A stretch of 64,000 nt of DNA from Rotaria macrura (Eukaryota; Rotifera; Eurotatoria; Philodinida; Philodinidae): contig OENT01000072.1 in the NCBI GenBank assembly GCA_900239685.1, positions 178,691-242,690 of the forward strand, read 5' to 3'. The translations under genes were made by a program, and so were the position numbers. Within the stretch, counting starts at the first letter, position 1; each line of letters begins with the position of its first letter. The notes beneath the pieces were generated by a model that was not told where the DNA came from, ran no database searches, and saw nothing but the letters and a program-made list of their open reading frames with translations. Of the stretch, positions 1 through 12,784 are shown piece after piece.

Positions 1-537
1 GTTTATTCACTTGATTATGCTCGTACACGTTTAGCTAATGATCTTAAAAGTACCAAGAAAGGTGGTGGTGAACGTAAATACAAAGGTCTCGTTGATGTCT
101 ACAAGAAAACAATGGCTACTGATGGTATTGCTGGTCTCTATCGTGGTTTTGTTATATCATGCGTTGGTATTATTATCTACCGTGGTTGTTACTTCGGTTT
201 TTATGATACATTAAAACCAATATTACTTGGTGCCGATGCTGGTCTCCTTTCATCATTTTTACTTGGTTACGGTGTAACAGTTACATCGGGTCTTATATCC
301 TATCCAGTTGATACTATTCGACGACGTATGATGATGACATCGGGCCAAGCTGTTAAATACAAAGGATCATTGGATTGCATGTTCCAAATTTTACGCGGCG
401 AAGGTGTTATTGCTTTGTTCAAAGGAGCTGGTGCGAATATTCTAAGGGGTATTGCTGGTGCCGGTGTGTTAGCTGGTTTTGACAAACTTGTAGAAGTTTA
501 TGCCGGTATTAAAGTTGATACTAGCGGTAGTGGATAA
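1..537 (+). CDS. ANT: Mitochondrial ADP/ATP carrier (adenine nucleotide translocase), C-terminal part
   Basis: The reading frame is open from base 1 to the TAA at 535-537, so the gene starts left of the window and 178 residues are visible. The product exchanges ADP for ATP across the inner mitochondrial membrane. The adenine-nucleotide-carrier signature RRRMMM is encoded at 319-336. Around it are the mitochondrial-carrier repeats: an SLDYARTR element at the very start (second repeat) and an SYPVDTIRR element just before the signature (third repeat), each followed by a glycine-rich hydrophobic helix. Animal carriers are about 300 residues, so roughly the first 120 are missing. No intron interrupts the visible part. 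The first in-frame ATG at 112 lies inside the second repeat and is not the start. Identification is secure. Confidence 0.97.
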   Translation, partial: VYSLDYARTRLANDLKSTKKGGGERKYKGLVDVYKKTMATDGIAGLYRGFVISCVGIIIYRGCYFGFYDTLKPILLGADAGLLSSFLLGYGVTVTSGLISYPVDTIRRRMMMTSGQAVKYKGSLDCMFQILRGEGVIALFKGAGANILRGIAGAGVLAGFDKLVEVYAGIKVDTSGSG

Positions 538-3500
538 ACAAAGCAAACAATTCACTTAAAACACGACTGTCCTTTAAAAACGTTCGGCTTTTTTTTTGTC
601 CATTCACATCCTTATTATATTTTTTGAGCATTATGAAAATCGTAGAATCCTTTGTTTGATTGCTCTAGTACAATTCTTTTTTCAATTTTTTTCTCTCGTT
701 TGTTTTTTTTGACGAACGCATATCCAATTGTAGTAGCAGAACGTGTGCATGTGTGTGGATCATTTCGTGTCTTGTACTTGTAACATCGGATTAGCTAATA
801 GAAAAAAAAACAACAAAAGAATATATTAAAAGAAACCAGCGATGATCAAACTCTTTATTTTAATTCGAACGAATCATATCAGAGATCAATAACACCCCCA
901 TTCAATACACAGAATCTGCATTGACAACGGAGAGAATTTCATGCAAGAAAACATTCAATCGACCGAATATGAAATCTCTGTAACACTCTACATGAGTTTA
1001 TTCTAAGGTGGAAACGTGGAACGAAACAACTGTTCAATATGGTTAGTTGTTTTTTCAGGGAACAAAATCTTTCTAACAGATAATCTAGACAAAAACAGAA
1101 TTCATAAACCATTCTCAATTTTGACCTTTCAATTGTGAAAATAGAAATTCATATATTTATGTTCAGATAAAATAAACCAGAGTTGTTCAATTTATATTCT
1201 CGATGAGATGAGTCCATCAAGGTAGTGATAAGATATTGACCTGCAACGTACTCTTTCAATTTAGAAACTCATGCGCGATCATTCTAGGCTGGTTCGAGTG
1301 AAGTCTTTTAGCGAATGACTATCGAAAATGATCTATTGCAAACTGGATCACTTGGGCATTGGTTTCAATCGAACTTAAACTAATCTCTACGTTTCTTGTC
1401 GCTTTTTTAAGTAGTCTGAAATAAAAAACAACATTATTTTTCTCTCAGAAATCTGAAACAACAAGCTGACTGTTTCCATTTAGCTTTAAATAAGAAAACG
1501 AATGCGACTATTAGTTACACTACTATAGAAACCAATTGAAATAATTCATCAATGTTTAAATAACTGATTTCAATGGTCATTGGATAAAGATCTTCGTTCG
1601 AACCGTTGTCGAGAGACTGACCATGACATTTTCAATTGCTTGAGTACATTTGAAGGTCAACAAATCATCGAAAATGTTGATAGAACAAGAGTTTCTTATG
1701 CAGTTTCAACATAAATCGATCCCGTTTTCTGCTCTCTCTTGAATAGTGAAAATCAACGATTGTTATCAACCTCTATTCCAATACTATAATAATTTGATTC
1801 TTTACTTGAGAAAATAATAGATTAGAATAATGGAATCTACTCTTCTGATATGCATAAACAGTTACTGATTAGTCTTGTAGGGATATTGCTTGTTTTATGT
1901 GAGATTTTAAATCGATGTATTCATTTTCTAGACAAAAACTCAAGTTTTAGAGTATAGAATTTGGTATAGAAATGGGAAAAGCTGATAAATATCAAATCAT
2001 CATAACTTTGAAATAGATCTGAAGAAACCATTTTCCTCTCCGTGTCAACAAAGCGTTGAACTAAAATATATTGTCCTCTCTCCATTGTAGCTGTAGAGGT
2101 GTTAATCGAGTCGTTAAATAGTTGCCTAGGGTTTGCACATTCCTTATCAGCGAACGTTTCTAATTGATCTAATCGTTTTTTAATCGAAATGATTTTCATT
2201 CGATAAGAACTATTAATTAATGAATACGAAAGTTTACGACCGGTTAGTTTCCAAAAAGTTCTCTCTGGCCATATCAACCTTTTTGTCGGAGTTTTCTGAT
2301 TGTTCTTCTTGATATGATTACAATATTTGATTTTGATATAAAATTTCGGCAAGAATAGATTTATTCACAATGCCAATGTATTTCGCCTTTTCACACCAAT
2401 CTCACGAACACTGACTGTTTATATGATTTCATAGAGCAGAAGAAAGGCGTCACTCGAAATTCAATATAATGACAGTGAAAAGTCTAAGAAGACGAACAAT
2501 TAAAGAATGATGTAAAAGAATCGTCGTTCACTTGAACACATTTCAAAGTCAGTCGTGCCGCTCAAGCATCGATATAATTACAAGATTTTTCAAAATATTT
2601 TCGCCTCTACACTCAGTTTTCAGCAATTTTCACAATCGAGTTCTTTTGTCAAACAATTTCGAATATCGATGTCGATCGTTTAGCTATCGTTCTAATAAAC
2701 TTGAGTAAGGTTTATCAACTCTAACTATATACATGCTGTATTTCACGACCTAAACGGCGTGTGACAATCGTATATTGACTCTGTAGGTGATTATTCTTTT
2801 CTTCGGTACATGACTGCCAAACACCAGTTGTTTACCATCAAAAAATTGTAGCGGAGTCAACGAAAATTGTGAGGCAGATGATGAAGAGTTCCTATCTCAG
2901 TTGTTGCCTTGATAGATCATTTAGTTAATGTTATTTATTTCTTCATAGAATAGTTCGACGCAAAGTCAACGAAAACATACGAACTGTTTTCTATTTAATA
3001 GATAAATCGTGATAAAATTCGATTTGAGAAAAGATTAAACGAAAACTCGACGTAAACTATTGTTGGAAAACTTGGTATTATAGTGAATAATGACATTGAA
3101 GCAGTGAGTGTTGTATTGTCGATGATGTTTTCTTCGTCGATCGTTAGAATGAACTTGATTTTCCTCGAATCATCTTCAAATCTTGTGGAATCGTTAATTG
3201 ACAGCAGGACTCGATTTGCATATTCACTCGTTGTCGCTTTGTTCCACACATATCGAATCACATTTGAATTATTCGACGCGAAACATATCGGTCGTCACTC
3301 GTCAGTTTATATTCCACTCAACTATGAACTGCCAGCTTTTCTAATGTTTTCATCCAAAATCTTGCTCAATCGATCGATTGAACGGAAGAATTGTTTTCTC
3401 GAGCATGAATTCATATAAGCTTATGCCGATTCGCAGCTGTTCAATCTGGGAATTTCGGGAGTTCTAAACAATATTCGTTCATAATTAATGTCGGCTCCAG

Positions 3501-3996
3501 AACAACTCGTACTAATTAGAGTTTCCATTCGCCATAAATGAATTTGAAAACGTAGTTGTTGGACTATTCAATGAATCTCAAAACGATAGCTAATCGTTTG
3601 AAAGCACAGTGAAAGCGTTTTTGAATTGTCGATCGAGCCTGCGATGAATTGAAGCTAGAAAGAATTTATACGATAGAAATTCTGTGATTAGATAGAAGAG
3701 TAAGAGACAAAAAAGGCTAAAATGATAGAAACGAATCGAATTCGACTATAAAGAATAGGCAACAGCCGTCCACGTTTTATTTCGTTCTTTAAACTGATTC
3801 GAAGCATAGTTAACCTTGGATTCCTCAGTGAATCTATTTCGAATCGTCTGACTGTTTTATTTCGTCTTATCTGTTATTCGTTGAATATTAATCTGTTAGA
3901 TTTTAATCGAAAGCTAATACGAATAAAGGTTTATATCGATCGATTTTATTCAATAGATTCTCTTCGATTTTTATTTGAATCTATTTGACCATTAAC
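538..3996. other. Intergenic region between ADP/ATP carrier and dapF
   Basis: About 3.5 kb with no gene I can support. The first few hundred bases are T-rich and A-rich and probably hold the 3' UTR of the carrier gene. The only clear structure is copy 1 of a 485-bp dispersed repeat at 2919-3403. A 143-codon open frame on the minus strand (1921-2352) lacks an ATG at its beginning and matches no family I know. Confidence 0.6.
2919..3403 (+). repeat. 485-bp dispersed repeat, copy 1
   Basis: This segment recurs at 53130-53614 in the same orientation. Reading both by eye I find only three base differences (near 3104, 3118 and 3260). Similarity starts abruptly at ATTTAGTTAATG and stops after TTTTCTCGAG, and the flanks are unrelated. 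I see no terminal inverted repeats and no clear target duplication. An open frame on the minus strand (2995-3261) stays open in both copies, but the ATG is present only in copy 2, so coding is doubtful. The near-identity means recent copying. Candidates are a non-autonomous mobile element or a duplicated single segment. Confidence 0.9.
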
Positions 3997-4848
3997 ATGT
4001 TAATTGAAGTTGAGCATTGGTCTGGTGCTGGAAATCGTTTTGTTATAATTGATAATCGGAAAAATCTTCTCAATAATCAGTGGGATATTCTTGTAGCAAG
4101 CTTATGCAAACGAGAAAACCTGTCGGATACCGAAGGTGTTCTTGTCCTGAATGAAATAGATAAAATAAATTCAAGTTGTAATTATGATTTTTACAATCCT
4201 GATGGTTCAACAGGATTCATGTGTGGAAATGGGGCTCGATGTGCTGTTCGACACGCTTCGTTACATGATGATTTAAATCGAAAAAATATTCTATTAATTT
4301 TCAATCGTTGTTCATATCAAGCAAAGATCATTGACAACGATCGAGTTGCTCTTGAATTTCCTTCATATAAACAACTACGATTGATTGACGATTGGACGTA
4401 TGTTGATGTTGGAAGTCATCATGTGGTTATTGACGCTCGAAACATTGTTCAATCAATTGATGAGTTTCATCGTTTCGATTTAATCAAGTTTGCAAATGAA
4501 AATTTAGATTTCTATCGGCATAAACTTGATACTCATCATTTAAATCTGAATATAGCTTATTTCATTGATCAGCAATCAATGATTTATTTACGAACATATG
4601 AAAATGGGGTTTTCGATGAAACACAAGCATGTGGAACAGGCGCCATTTCCACGGCTATTGCCTTTTGGACGCGACATACCATTGAACATACGATTATTCA
4701 ACTGATGCCTAAAAGTCAAAGATTATTAAATGTTCATCTAATCATCGATGGCACTAAGAAGAATATTTCGCGAATGATTTTAGAAGGTGATGCTCAACAC
4801 GACGCGCAAAACAATCTTTTTGATACAATATCAATGAAATACGTTTGA
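3997..4848 (+). CDS. dapF: Diaminopimelate epimerase (bacterial-type, horizontally acquired)
   Basis: Single-exon frame of 283 codons starting at ATG 3997 (an upstream TTG at 3985 is in frame but not a credible eukaryotic start). DapF interconverts LL- and meso-diaminopimelate, the step before lysine and peptidoglycan in bacteria, using two cysteines as acid and base. Both are present: Cys76 in MCGNGARC and Cys212 in ETQACGTGA. Other family features are the N-terminal GAGNRFVIID, FYNPDGS before the first cysteine, a GSHHVV segment near residue 140 and RTYENGV before the second cysteine. Length fits the family (about 270-280). There are no introns, frameshifts or premature stops. Base composition resembles the surrounding DNA, suggesting long residence. 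Animals lack this pathway, so transfer from bacteria is the inference. A 485-bp repeat lies 593 bp upstream and a hAT-like MITE 204 bp downstream. Confidence 0.95.
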   Translation: MLIEVEHWSGAGNRFVIIDNRKNLLNNQWDILVASLCKRENLSDTEGVLVLNEIDKINSSCNYDFYNPDGSTGFMCGNGARCAVRHASLHDDLNRKNILLIFNRCSYQAKIIDNDRVALEFPSYKQLRLIDDWTYVDVGSHHVVIDARNIVQSIDEFHRFDLIKFANENLDFYRHKLDTHHLNLNIAYFIDQQSMIYLRTYENGVFDETQACGTGAISTAIAFWTRHTIEHTIIQLMPKSQRLLNVHLIIDGTKKNISRMILEGDAQHDAQNNLFDTISMKYV

Positions 4849-7800
4849 ATCAATCATCGACGTTTTAAAAGAAAAGAAACATTCAATTTATTTGCCTGCT
4901 TTTGTTCGACTCAAGTTCATTTATATTGAGCATCAAAAACTTTTATTGTCTTCATTATTTTCACTATGATGTTGTTTCTCGTGGCACGATTCAATCAAGT
5001 TGAAATTAGTTTTTAAAGATTTGACGAAAGAAGACGAAGGCAGAGTCAGACGCAAGGGGGAAACATCATGGTTTTTGGACTTTATAGTTTTCTAGATAAA
5101 TGCAAGCTTGGAAAATCTAATGGAGAATATCAACAAATAGAAGGGCTGAAGGAGTCCCTAGGAGTACAAGAAAAACGCAGAGAAACTCATTGGTTAGATA
5201 TGAAATTTTATTAACTGAAATCCCAGCCAAAATGAGCTTTCGGAACTGAAAAAGCTTCGCAAAATTCCAAAGTGACTGTGAGGATATTGAGTTGTTCTCG
5301 AATTCATGAAGAGCATCAAGGAGTAGCTAGGAGAACGAAAAAAATTTAGAAAACTCCATTGCAACCAAGCGAAATTCTCAAAATTGTACAGAAAACAGTG
5401 AAAATGAGGCTCCCGGGAAATAATTCCACAAAGTTCAGTAACAGATGTGAAAATGTTTTATCTGCCACGAATCGACGAACAACACAAAGGAGTAGTTAGG
5501 AGTACAACAAAATTTGGACAAAATCAGAATCTACGCCAAAAGTTCATTACTACAAAAACGACGAAAAAGATGTTTCCCCCTTGGTCAGACGCAATAACAC
5601 TTTACGTCTCAAATCGTTTTATCACTTATTGCTTAGAATAAATCTATTAGTGAAATGTCGAGCTATACATTGAGTCGCGCCCTGCCGATTTCATATAGAT
5701 GAGGTGATCGTTTCTTATCGATCATTGACGAGAAAAGTTCTCCTCGATTTCTAATTTTCTTCACAAATCGTTTTCATGTGACGATATTGGTTGAAAAACA
5801 AGTTTATATCAAATTATTCGTTTATCGATCGGGTTAAACTTCTTCAATAGGCCACTCGATTCTACAAAGAATTCTATAAGCAAAATCTCAATCGAAATTC
5901 CGATCGAAATATTCGATTTATTGGTCAGCTGACAAAACCGCTAGAACACTGTGTTTTGTTTTTAGTTTCAGCGAATATTCACTAAGAGTACGAGAAAAAT
6001 TGCAATGACACAAGAGAATGAGTGTCAAGATGTGTTTTGATAAAAAGAAGGAATCTACCGATAAAACATGATAAAATGGGAACATTTTTATGAACTGCCG
6101 AAACTTGAAACAAGGGACTTATAGTGTTTACAGATTTTAACTTATTCGTTGCAGTCGAAACTTTTAAATAAAACTCTGTTTCCAATTTTATACAGAAACT
6201 TGTTTTCACGTCAACTTAATATGTTATGTTGTGAGAAAATTTTCCATCAAAGTCAAGCATTTAAAAATCTCGGTACAGTTGAGCATCCACTCTTTTAAAT
6301 AGTCGAATGCGTCCAGCTATTCATCGTTCCGATCAAAGCTAATCTTGAATTTATTCATCGTTACCCTCTTTTGAATTAATTGAATTGAGGCAGAGATGTT
6401 CATGAGGAGCAGTGAAATTTTAAAGCACTTGCAAATGTTTTTATGCACTTACATGCTTGTCGAGAAATGCAGATGCAGAATTACTTCAATATTTAAATCG
6501 AAAAATGCCTTCGCCAAAAAGTTCTCTTTTCGTTGATTGATAGTGATCAGTGATACGAACTCGTTATCGACTTTCATAAGGTTCGAACGTGATCCAGGCT
6601 GCGTGAAGAACTTTTTCATCAAATTAAGAATTTGACTAAAGCTTGAGCAAGACACAAGAGAAAGTTTCTAGCAAAAATAAAACTTACAAATTACATTTGT
6701 AACACATAATCATTGAATTCAAGTGTTCATGGTGATTTCAAATATCTTTTTTTCTAATCTTTTCTCATCTGTTGTATTCTCACGGAAAACGTTTCGAATA
6801 GAACATAGTCAGATACGCACGAGAGTCGATCCAGATAATCGATTCGTTGAAATTTTGTTCTTACTCTTAGTGAATATTCATTGAAACTCAAAACAAAACA
6901 CAAGGTTGTATCAGTTTTGTCGGTTGACGAATAAATCGAATAGAGGAGAAATTTTCTCGTCAGTGCTCGATTAGAAATGATCGCATCGTCCATGTGAAAT
7001 CGATAGAAAGTGAGTCAATGTAAAATCCGATGTTTCACTGATAGATCGATTCTAAGGAGTGAAATGTTGAAACAATTCTCGTTCGTAGAAGTTGCGTGTT
7101 TTCTCTTTATTTTTGTTTAGAAAATAAGAACATGATGAAAATAAACTCGAAGGTTGTAAAATGCCGAAAATAGGTCACAATAGTGAATGAATCATCGATG
7201 TGAGACTGGTTTTTTCCTCTTTTTTTTCAATGTCTCTACGATTGTTTTCTGAGATAAGATAAAATCTATTCATTCGAATACATAAAACACCGTAGCTTTG
7301 TTTGGTTTGACTTTCTTCACGTTATCGAATGAAATGTTTTCGAAAACTTGCGTAGTTTAAATAAAACTATTCGACTTTTCATATGAATTTGGTTTATGTT
7401 CGAGGAATTATCTGAATGGAAACTCTATTAATCAAACTATCCTTCTCTATTCGATAGAAACGTTTTAAGACGAGTTCTCACTTTTTATCCAGGTTGGGAA
7501 CATAGTGAAAATCTGAATTTATCTACTGTAGAAGTCGAGGTTGATTTTCATATTCTTCATTAATAAATTTGTTTTTAAATATGGACTTTTCAACAAATAA
7601 AATGATTGTCAGCCTTCGAGATGCCAGATAATTCATGTTCGTATTTCTGAAAAACAAGATCGAAATACGATATTCGCCTTTCAAATCAATGACATTTTCA
7701 GCAGTTGCTGGTTGCGTTTTCTATATTTTTCTTTATATTCAAGTCAATCGAAACGAATCCAAGAAAAACGATATTTTAACAAGGAAAATTTCATCTGGAT

Positions 7801-7883
7801 TTTCTAATTGACGAAAAAGAAGACAAAGACTTCTTCAACGAACAGATAATATGTGTACGCATATGTACAAGAAACGAGAAAAC
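4849..7883. other. Intergenic region between dapF and PPIE
   Basis: About 3 kb between the convergent ends of dapF and PPIE. It holds the hAT-like MITE at 5053-5583. From 5600 to 7883 I see only AT-rich DNA with short open frames lacking starts or family similarity. Confidence 0.6.
5053..5583. mobile_element. 531-bp hAT-like MITE with 8-bp target duplication
   Basis: The ends are perfect 15-bp terminal inverted repeats: CAAGGGGGAAACATC at 5053-5067 and GATGTTTCCCCCTTG at 5569-5583. They are flanked by identical 8-bp direct repeats GTCAGACG (5045-5052 and 5584-5591). Eight-base duplications are the hallmark of hAT-superfamily insertion. The interior has no transposase-like frame, so the element is non-autonomous. 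The intact duplication suggests a fairly recent insertion, 204 bp downstream of dapF. Confidence 0.85.
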
Positions 7884-10800
7884 CTATTTGAATTCATTAC
7901 AATCAGCAATAGTCACTGTTTTAGTCGTGGTTCCACTCTTCGTACCGGCGTCTTCCATTTTTTTAAGTACTTCAAATCCTTCGATTATTTCACCGAACAC
8001 AACCTGGAAAGAAAAGAAAAGGCAAGCATCAACATCGATTGAACGTAGCGTGACGAAAGAAAATCTAGGAACGTACATGTTTATTATCTAACCAATCACA
8101 TTTGAGGAAAGTTACAAAAAATTGTGAACCATTACTATTCGGACCTGAATTTGCCATCGACAATTGACCAGCATGTGTATGTTTTACATTGAAATTTTCA
8201 TCCTAGATTTAAAAAACAAACCAAGACAGTATTTAACACTTTTCAAGTTTTACAAATGATGAAAAACTGTTCAGTCGGTATTCTGGTCATTTGTTTGTCG
8301 TCTTTTTCTTTTCCATCAAGAATAGACTAGAAAGACTCCTTAGCGATTAGAATACGAACTTGTCAGGAAATTTTCTATGCCGTTTTCTATTGAATTCCTT
8401 CGACATGATCAACTTCTAGAACATCGATGTTTTACTTAGAATGATTAAATCACTTAAATCAAACAGCTACTTTTCTAGGAATCGACTACAGATTCGTTAT
8501 CGAAACAACTATGAAAACGCCAGACACGAGTGTGCCTACGTTTGTCTGAATCCACTGAATGTCGGGCAAGTCTGAATGAACTGCCAGTTCCCTGTAACGT
8601 GGAAAACTTTTCTTTTCTGATGAATTAGATCGCCTCTTTATTTAACTTAGCATTGGTTAAATTGAGGCATGGAAACGTCAAACGAAGAATGACCAGTATC
8701 TAATTGAATAAAGCAACATCAACTATTGATATCTTCTGAATTTTACTAATGGAAATCATCAGAGCTGGCAACATATTACCGTTCGATACTATGCAAGTCG
8801 AAGTTCTTCATTGTCACTCATGTCCGTTTAATGTTCAAAGAAAGTGTTTGAGGTGAAGAAAATTTGAGTAGCAACTACATAAGTAAGTTTTTTCAAAACA
8901 TGCGAAATTCCTTTCGATCAAATCGAACTGATGTATTTGCAATACCGTTTCATTAACAGTCGAAGTTAAAATAACATCGAGACAGACATACGAGATTCCT
9001 GTCTGATAACGTTTCGTCGTGTCTCAGTAAAGCATCGTCGACTTGTCTTGTGAGATCCCATCGGTTCCTCTGAAGTGAAGGCCGCTGACTCGATGGAATC
9101 ACCTCTCAAAAGCAAAGTGTTATGTTTACACTTGAATCTGAATTTCGCTTAATAGCTTCGTTGAAAACATCCTTAGTGAAATGTTTAATTGTCATGGTTT
9201 AAATTTCTATATCAGTTCTCTGCGTTTAATCACTATTTCAAAATAAAGGAAAAACAGGTTTTTCACAGGTTATGACAATGAGACAAATATAATTATATAA
9301 AATTAGTTTTTCAAAAAGACATATTCTTCATATTAGCAACAGAAATTTTTTGAATCATAACTCATGCATTGATCAATCAGAAAAGGACGATTGACATCGA
9401 AAATGTTACATCCAATATTTTCTTTATCGCACGATAAAGACTCACGATTGATTATCTTTCGACTGATTTCTATTGGGCGCGGATCGTTGAAATCGTGTGA
9501 AATTAATTGTGCTCCTCTTTAAGAAATTCCAACACAGCGAATCTATAAATCACTGGCCGGGTTGGTTTTTTTCTATTGTCTCAAATTCACCGAACAAAAT
9601 GTCTCGTCTATTCAAACTAAATTCATTTTCTGTTTTATATTCGAAGAGTACGACAGATTTCAGGAATAAAAATCTAACTTCTATGACACATATCTGTAAA
9701 ATCGTTAAAAACAAATCGGTACAGTCTTCATTGTTCTAGTGGACGGAAAAGACGAAAATTTTCGAGATCGACGATTGTCGTCCTGGTTGACCGTTTTCAA
9801 GCATAATGCTTTCCCTGATTTGATGAATAAGAAAGGTTGTACAAGAATTGTTGTCGAACACTGGATCTTGACTAGATTCGACACGTGTGTTCACTGTTGT
9901 ATAAGCTCGGATTTCGACTTAGGTTTGAATGAAACCAAACCCAAACAATTTGACAGACAATTCCAAGGCTTCGAATACTTTTCTCTCCTGTGATACTTCA
10001 TCCTAAAGAATCTCATCACATTCGAATAATTCAAGACAAAAGCGTCTGTCAAAATCTAAATTCAACGCAACCTTTTACACAACAGACCCCGACGTCTTGC
10101 ATAGATTGCACGTCTAAATGATCATGTCTTCTGTAGTATCCAACCCCAAAACAAGCACTACATTCTCGTCTCTCAATTTGAGAAATTCACAGATTGATAT
10201 CTACTGAATTCGTTCATTGGATCAGCTTCCATGCGAATAATCTCTTATACTGCAACGCAAAACTTGGATATTTTCATTCTCAATGTGAGCTTCTCATTTT
10301 TCGAGTACAAAGGTGATGAGCAAACCTTTCAGATGAATTTCTTCGCCAAGGGGCAACATGCAAGGAGATCGCCAGCTTCCCGGTAAGTTTATCGTGGATT
10401 CCTTTGTCTCTTTCGAAGTCTCAACTTATCTAAAGATCACGAAGTTCTTTCTATGAATTTGTCTTACTGAATGGTTTCATTTGATTCGAATTTAAACATG
10501 AGAACTCGATTGAAAACATGAGGACAATTTAAAAGATAATGATCACCTGAGTCAAATGATAAAGAAATATCTGAACTTTTTAAGATTTATTCTAATTTAT
10601 GTACCATTCACGACTACTGATTAACGAGAAGGATTATTCCGTAGTAATTTGTTATCTACGATTAGTTGTTCTTCTATTAGCCAGAAAATGAAATATTGAA
10701 ACAAGTTAAGAATCTTGTTGTGAACAATCAGCAAGACGGACAACGCGACCTACTTGGAGTAAGTCGGTTAAGAGAGAAATCTATTCCAGTGCTGTTGAAT

Positions 10801-12784
10801 GTGACAACTATTTTTGCCAAATTACTCGAGTCTGCTGAAAAGAATCGAATCTAAGGATTGATCAGTATCGATCTGTAGAAATTTTCATACTCGTCGAATC
10901 TCTTTTCGTATTGAGTAAAACCGTCCAATGCATTGTGATATTCTTACTTTAAATGTTCTTCCATAAATCGATTTTCCTCCAGTTCCATTTCCTTTTGTCA
11001 TATCTCCACCTTGAGCCATGAATTCTTTAATAATTCTATGAAATGAAGTGTGTCGATATCCGAAACCTTTCTCATGCGTACATAAACAACGAAAATTTTC
11101 CGCTGTTAAAGGTACAATATCTGCAAATAGTGTTATGATTAATCTTCCTGCCCGACTTCCATTTATTTCAATATCAAGATAAACACGTGGATTGGTTGCC
11201 GCTTTTATTCGTTTTGATAAAGGTCGTCCTGTGTCGAGATCGATTTCATCGCTATCGTCATCTTTTGCAACAGGTTTCATTTCCTTTGTTAGATTTGCAC
11301 TATTGTTGCTGTTGTTATTATCATTTGTGTTCTCTGTAGCGGTTGTTTCATTATCGACCGGATTCATTGAATTCGATAACCACTGATCTTCTGACCAAAC
11401 TGGTTTCGAGCTTGTTTCTTTTAAGCGGACCGGCTTAGCTAAGTTAACTCGTATTGCGCGACCAAACAATTCCGAATCATTCATATTATCGATAGCAGTC
11501 GCTGCATCTTCAGCTGTTTCATATTCAACGAATGCGAAGCCACGATGCTTTTGAGTTTCATAATCTATTGGCAGTTGAACTTCAAATATATCACCTATTC
11601 AAAAAAAAGAAGTTATGTTAATGATCAACATAAAAAACATTGGAAACGACTCGAAAAAACCCGTCAACTCAACCGAGTGAAACTTTCGTTCTCAATCAAA
11701 TATCAAATAAAATTATTCGTCTGGATCCATGTGTTGAGATTGATTTCAGTATCTAACTTAATATTCGTTCAGGATATTATCCCTCATCAAATAAAATATC
11801 TTACATTTAAAATACAAAAATTCGTTGTCAACATTTAGCTTAGCCGATGGCCTTTCATAAAACTTATCAAAAAATGAACAAAATTTATTCAATGGACAAT
11901 TTTCCTCAGAGAAATTATCACTCAGATAAACATTTTAACAATCCATGAAAGTTTAGAAGTTAAAATACAAATTTATTTCAGATTAGAATTTTCAAGTTTC
12001 AAGTTTTGCCTCGGGAAAGTAATGGGGAAGGAAAATGGAGAAATTTCACACTCAAATCTTGAAGGTGTCTGTTAAAATGATCGCGAAAGTTCAGGCTTTG
12101 AGTTTTAGACTTGTAAAATCCACACAATTCTTTTGGTTTACCGAGAATAGTGAGCGCTTTGACTGAATTTATCGGCTAATCTAAGTCGTCGAAGCATTAA
12201 ATTGGGCTTCGACTAGCTGACAGGGATTCTCTTTTGCCAACAGCTTTTCTTAAATTTTCACAAGATACTGTACAGTGTTGTGTGCAGACAGTAGACGAGA
12301 CAAACTAAATAGTTTAAACTAAAGCCTCATAGAAAAAAAACACTTTCGAGAGGTTCAAAGAATAATAAGATTTCTACCGAAAGATTTCTTCTTCCATATT
12401 TTAACAAAATTCATCGAATGAATGTAAATCGCGATCATTTAGTTGATACGATAAAAATTCTTGTTTTTATTCAATGGAAATGATATAGATATATAAATAA
12501 AGATTGAATGTCTATTTCATCATCGACAATGTTCTCGCTCGACATGGGTTACATCATCTGCAGATGTATTTTCTAATATGAAACATGTTTAACAAAGTTT
12601 TGCGTTTAAATAGATGTACGGGAGTGCTACTCAATAGTAACGATATCGAGCGAGATTTTTTCTTATTCTCTCTCTCTCTCGTATGTGTTTGCTTACCGAA
12701 CGGAATAAAAGCTGCATGTAGAGTTTTATCATCAACTTCTTCGGGTAAACCACCAACATAAAGTGTTCGCTTTGGATTCGCCAT
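7884..12784 (-). CDS. PPIE: Peptidyl-prolyl cis-trans isomerase E (RRM plus cyclophilin)
   Basis: Four exons on the minus strand: 12697-12784, 10948-11594, 8077-8202 and 7884-8003, joined by GT-AG introns in consistent phase to give 326 residues (human 301). The N-terminus is an RNA-recognition motif: RNP2-like LYVGG near residue 8 and RNP1 HRGFAFVEY near 46. An Asn/Asp-rich linker follows (about 86-160), longer than in vertebrates. From about residue 164 comes a cyclophilin domain with the catalytic set: Arg216 in FHR, Phe221 and Gln224 in FMAQGGD, GSQFF, and Trp282 and His287 in DWLDNKH. CypE is a nuclear, spliceosome-associated prolyl isomerase. Introns are 1102, 2745 and 73 nt; the two long ones are unusual beside the many 40-100-nt introns here, and I found no recognisable element inside them. 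The start ATG lies 143 bp downstream of the EXO5 stop. Confidence 0.95.

Noticed and set aside
2995..3261. 88-codon minus-strand frame inside the 485-bp repeat
   Set aside because: Open in both copies, but one copy lacks the ATG and there is no similarity to known proteins; the copies are too alike for conservation to mean anything.
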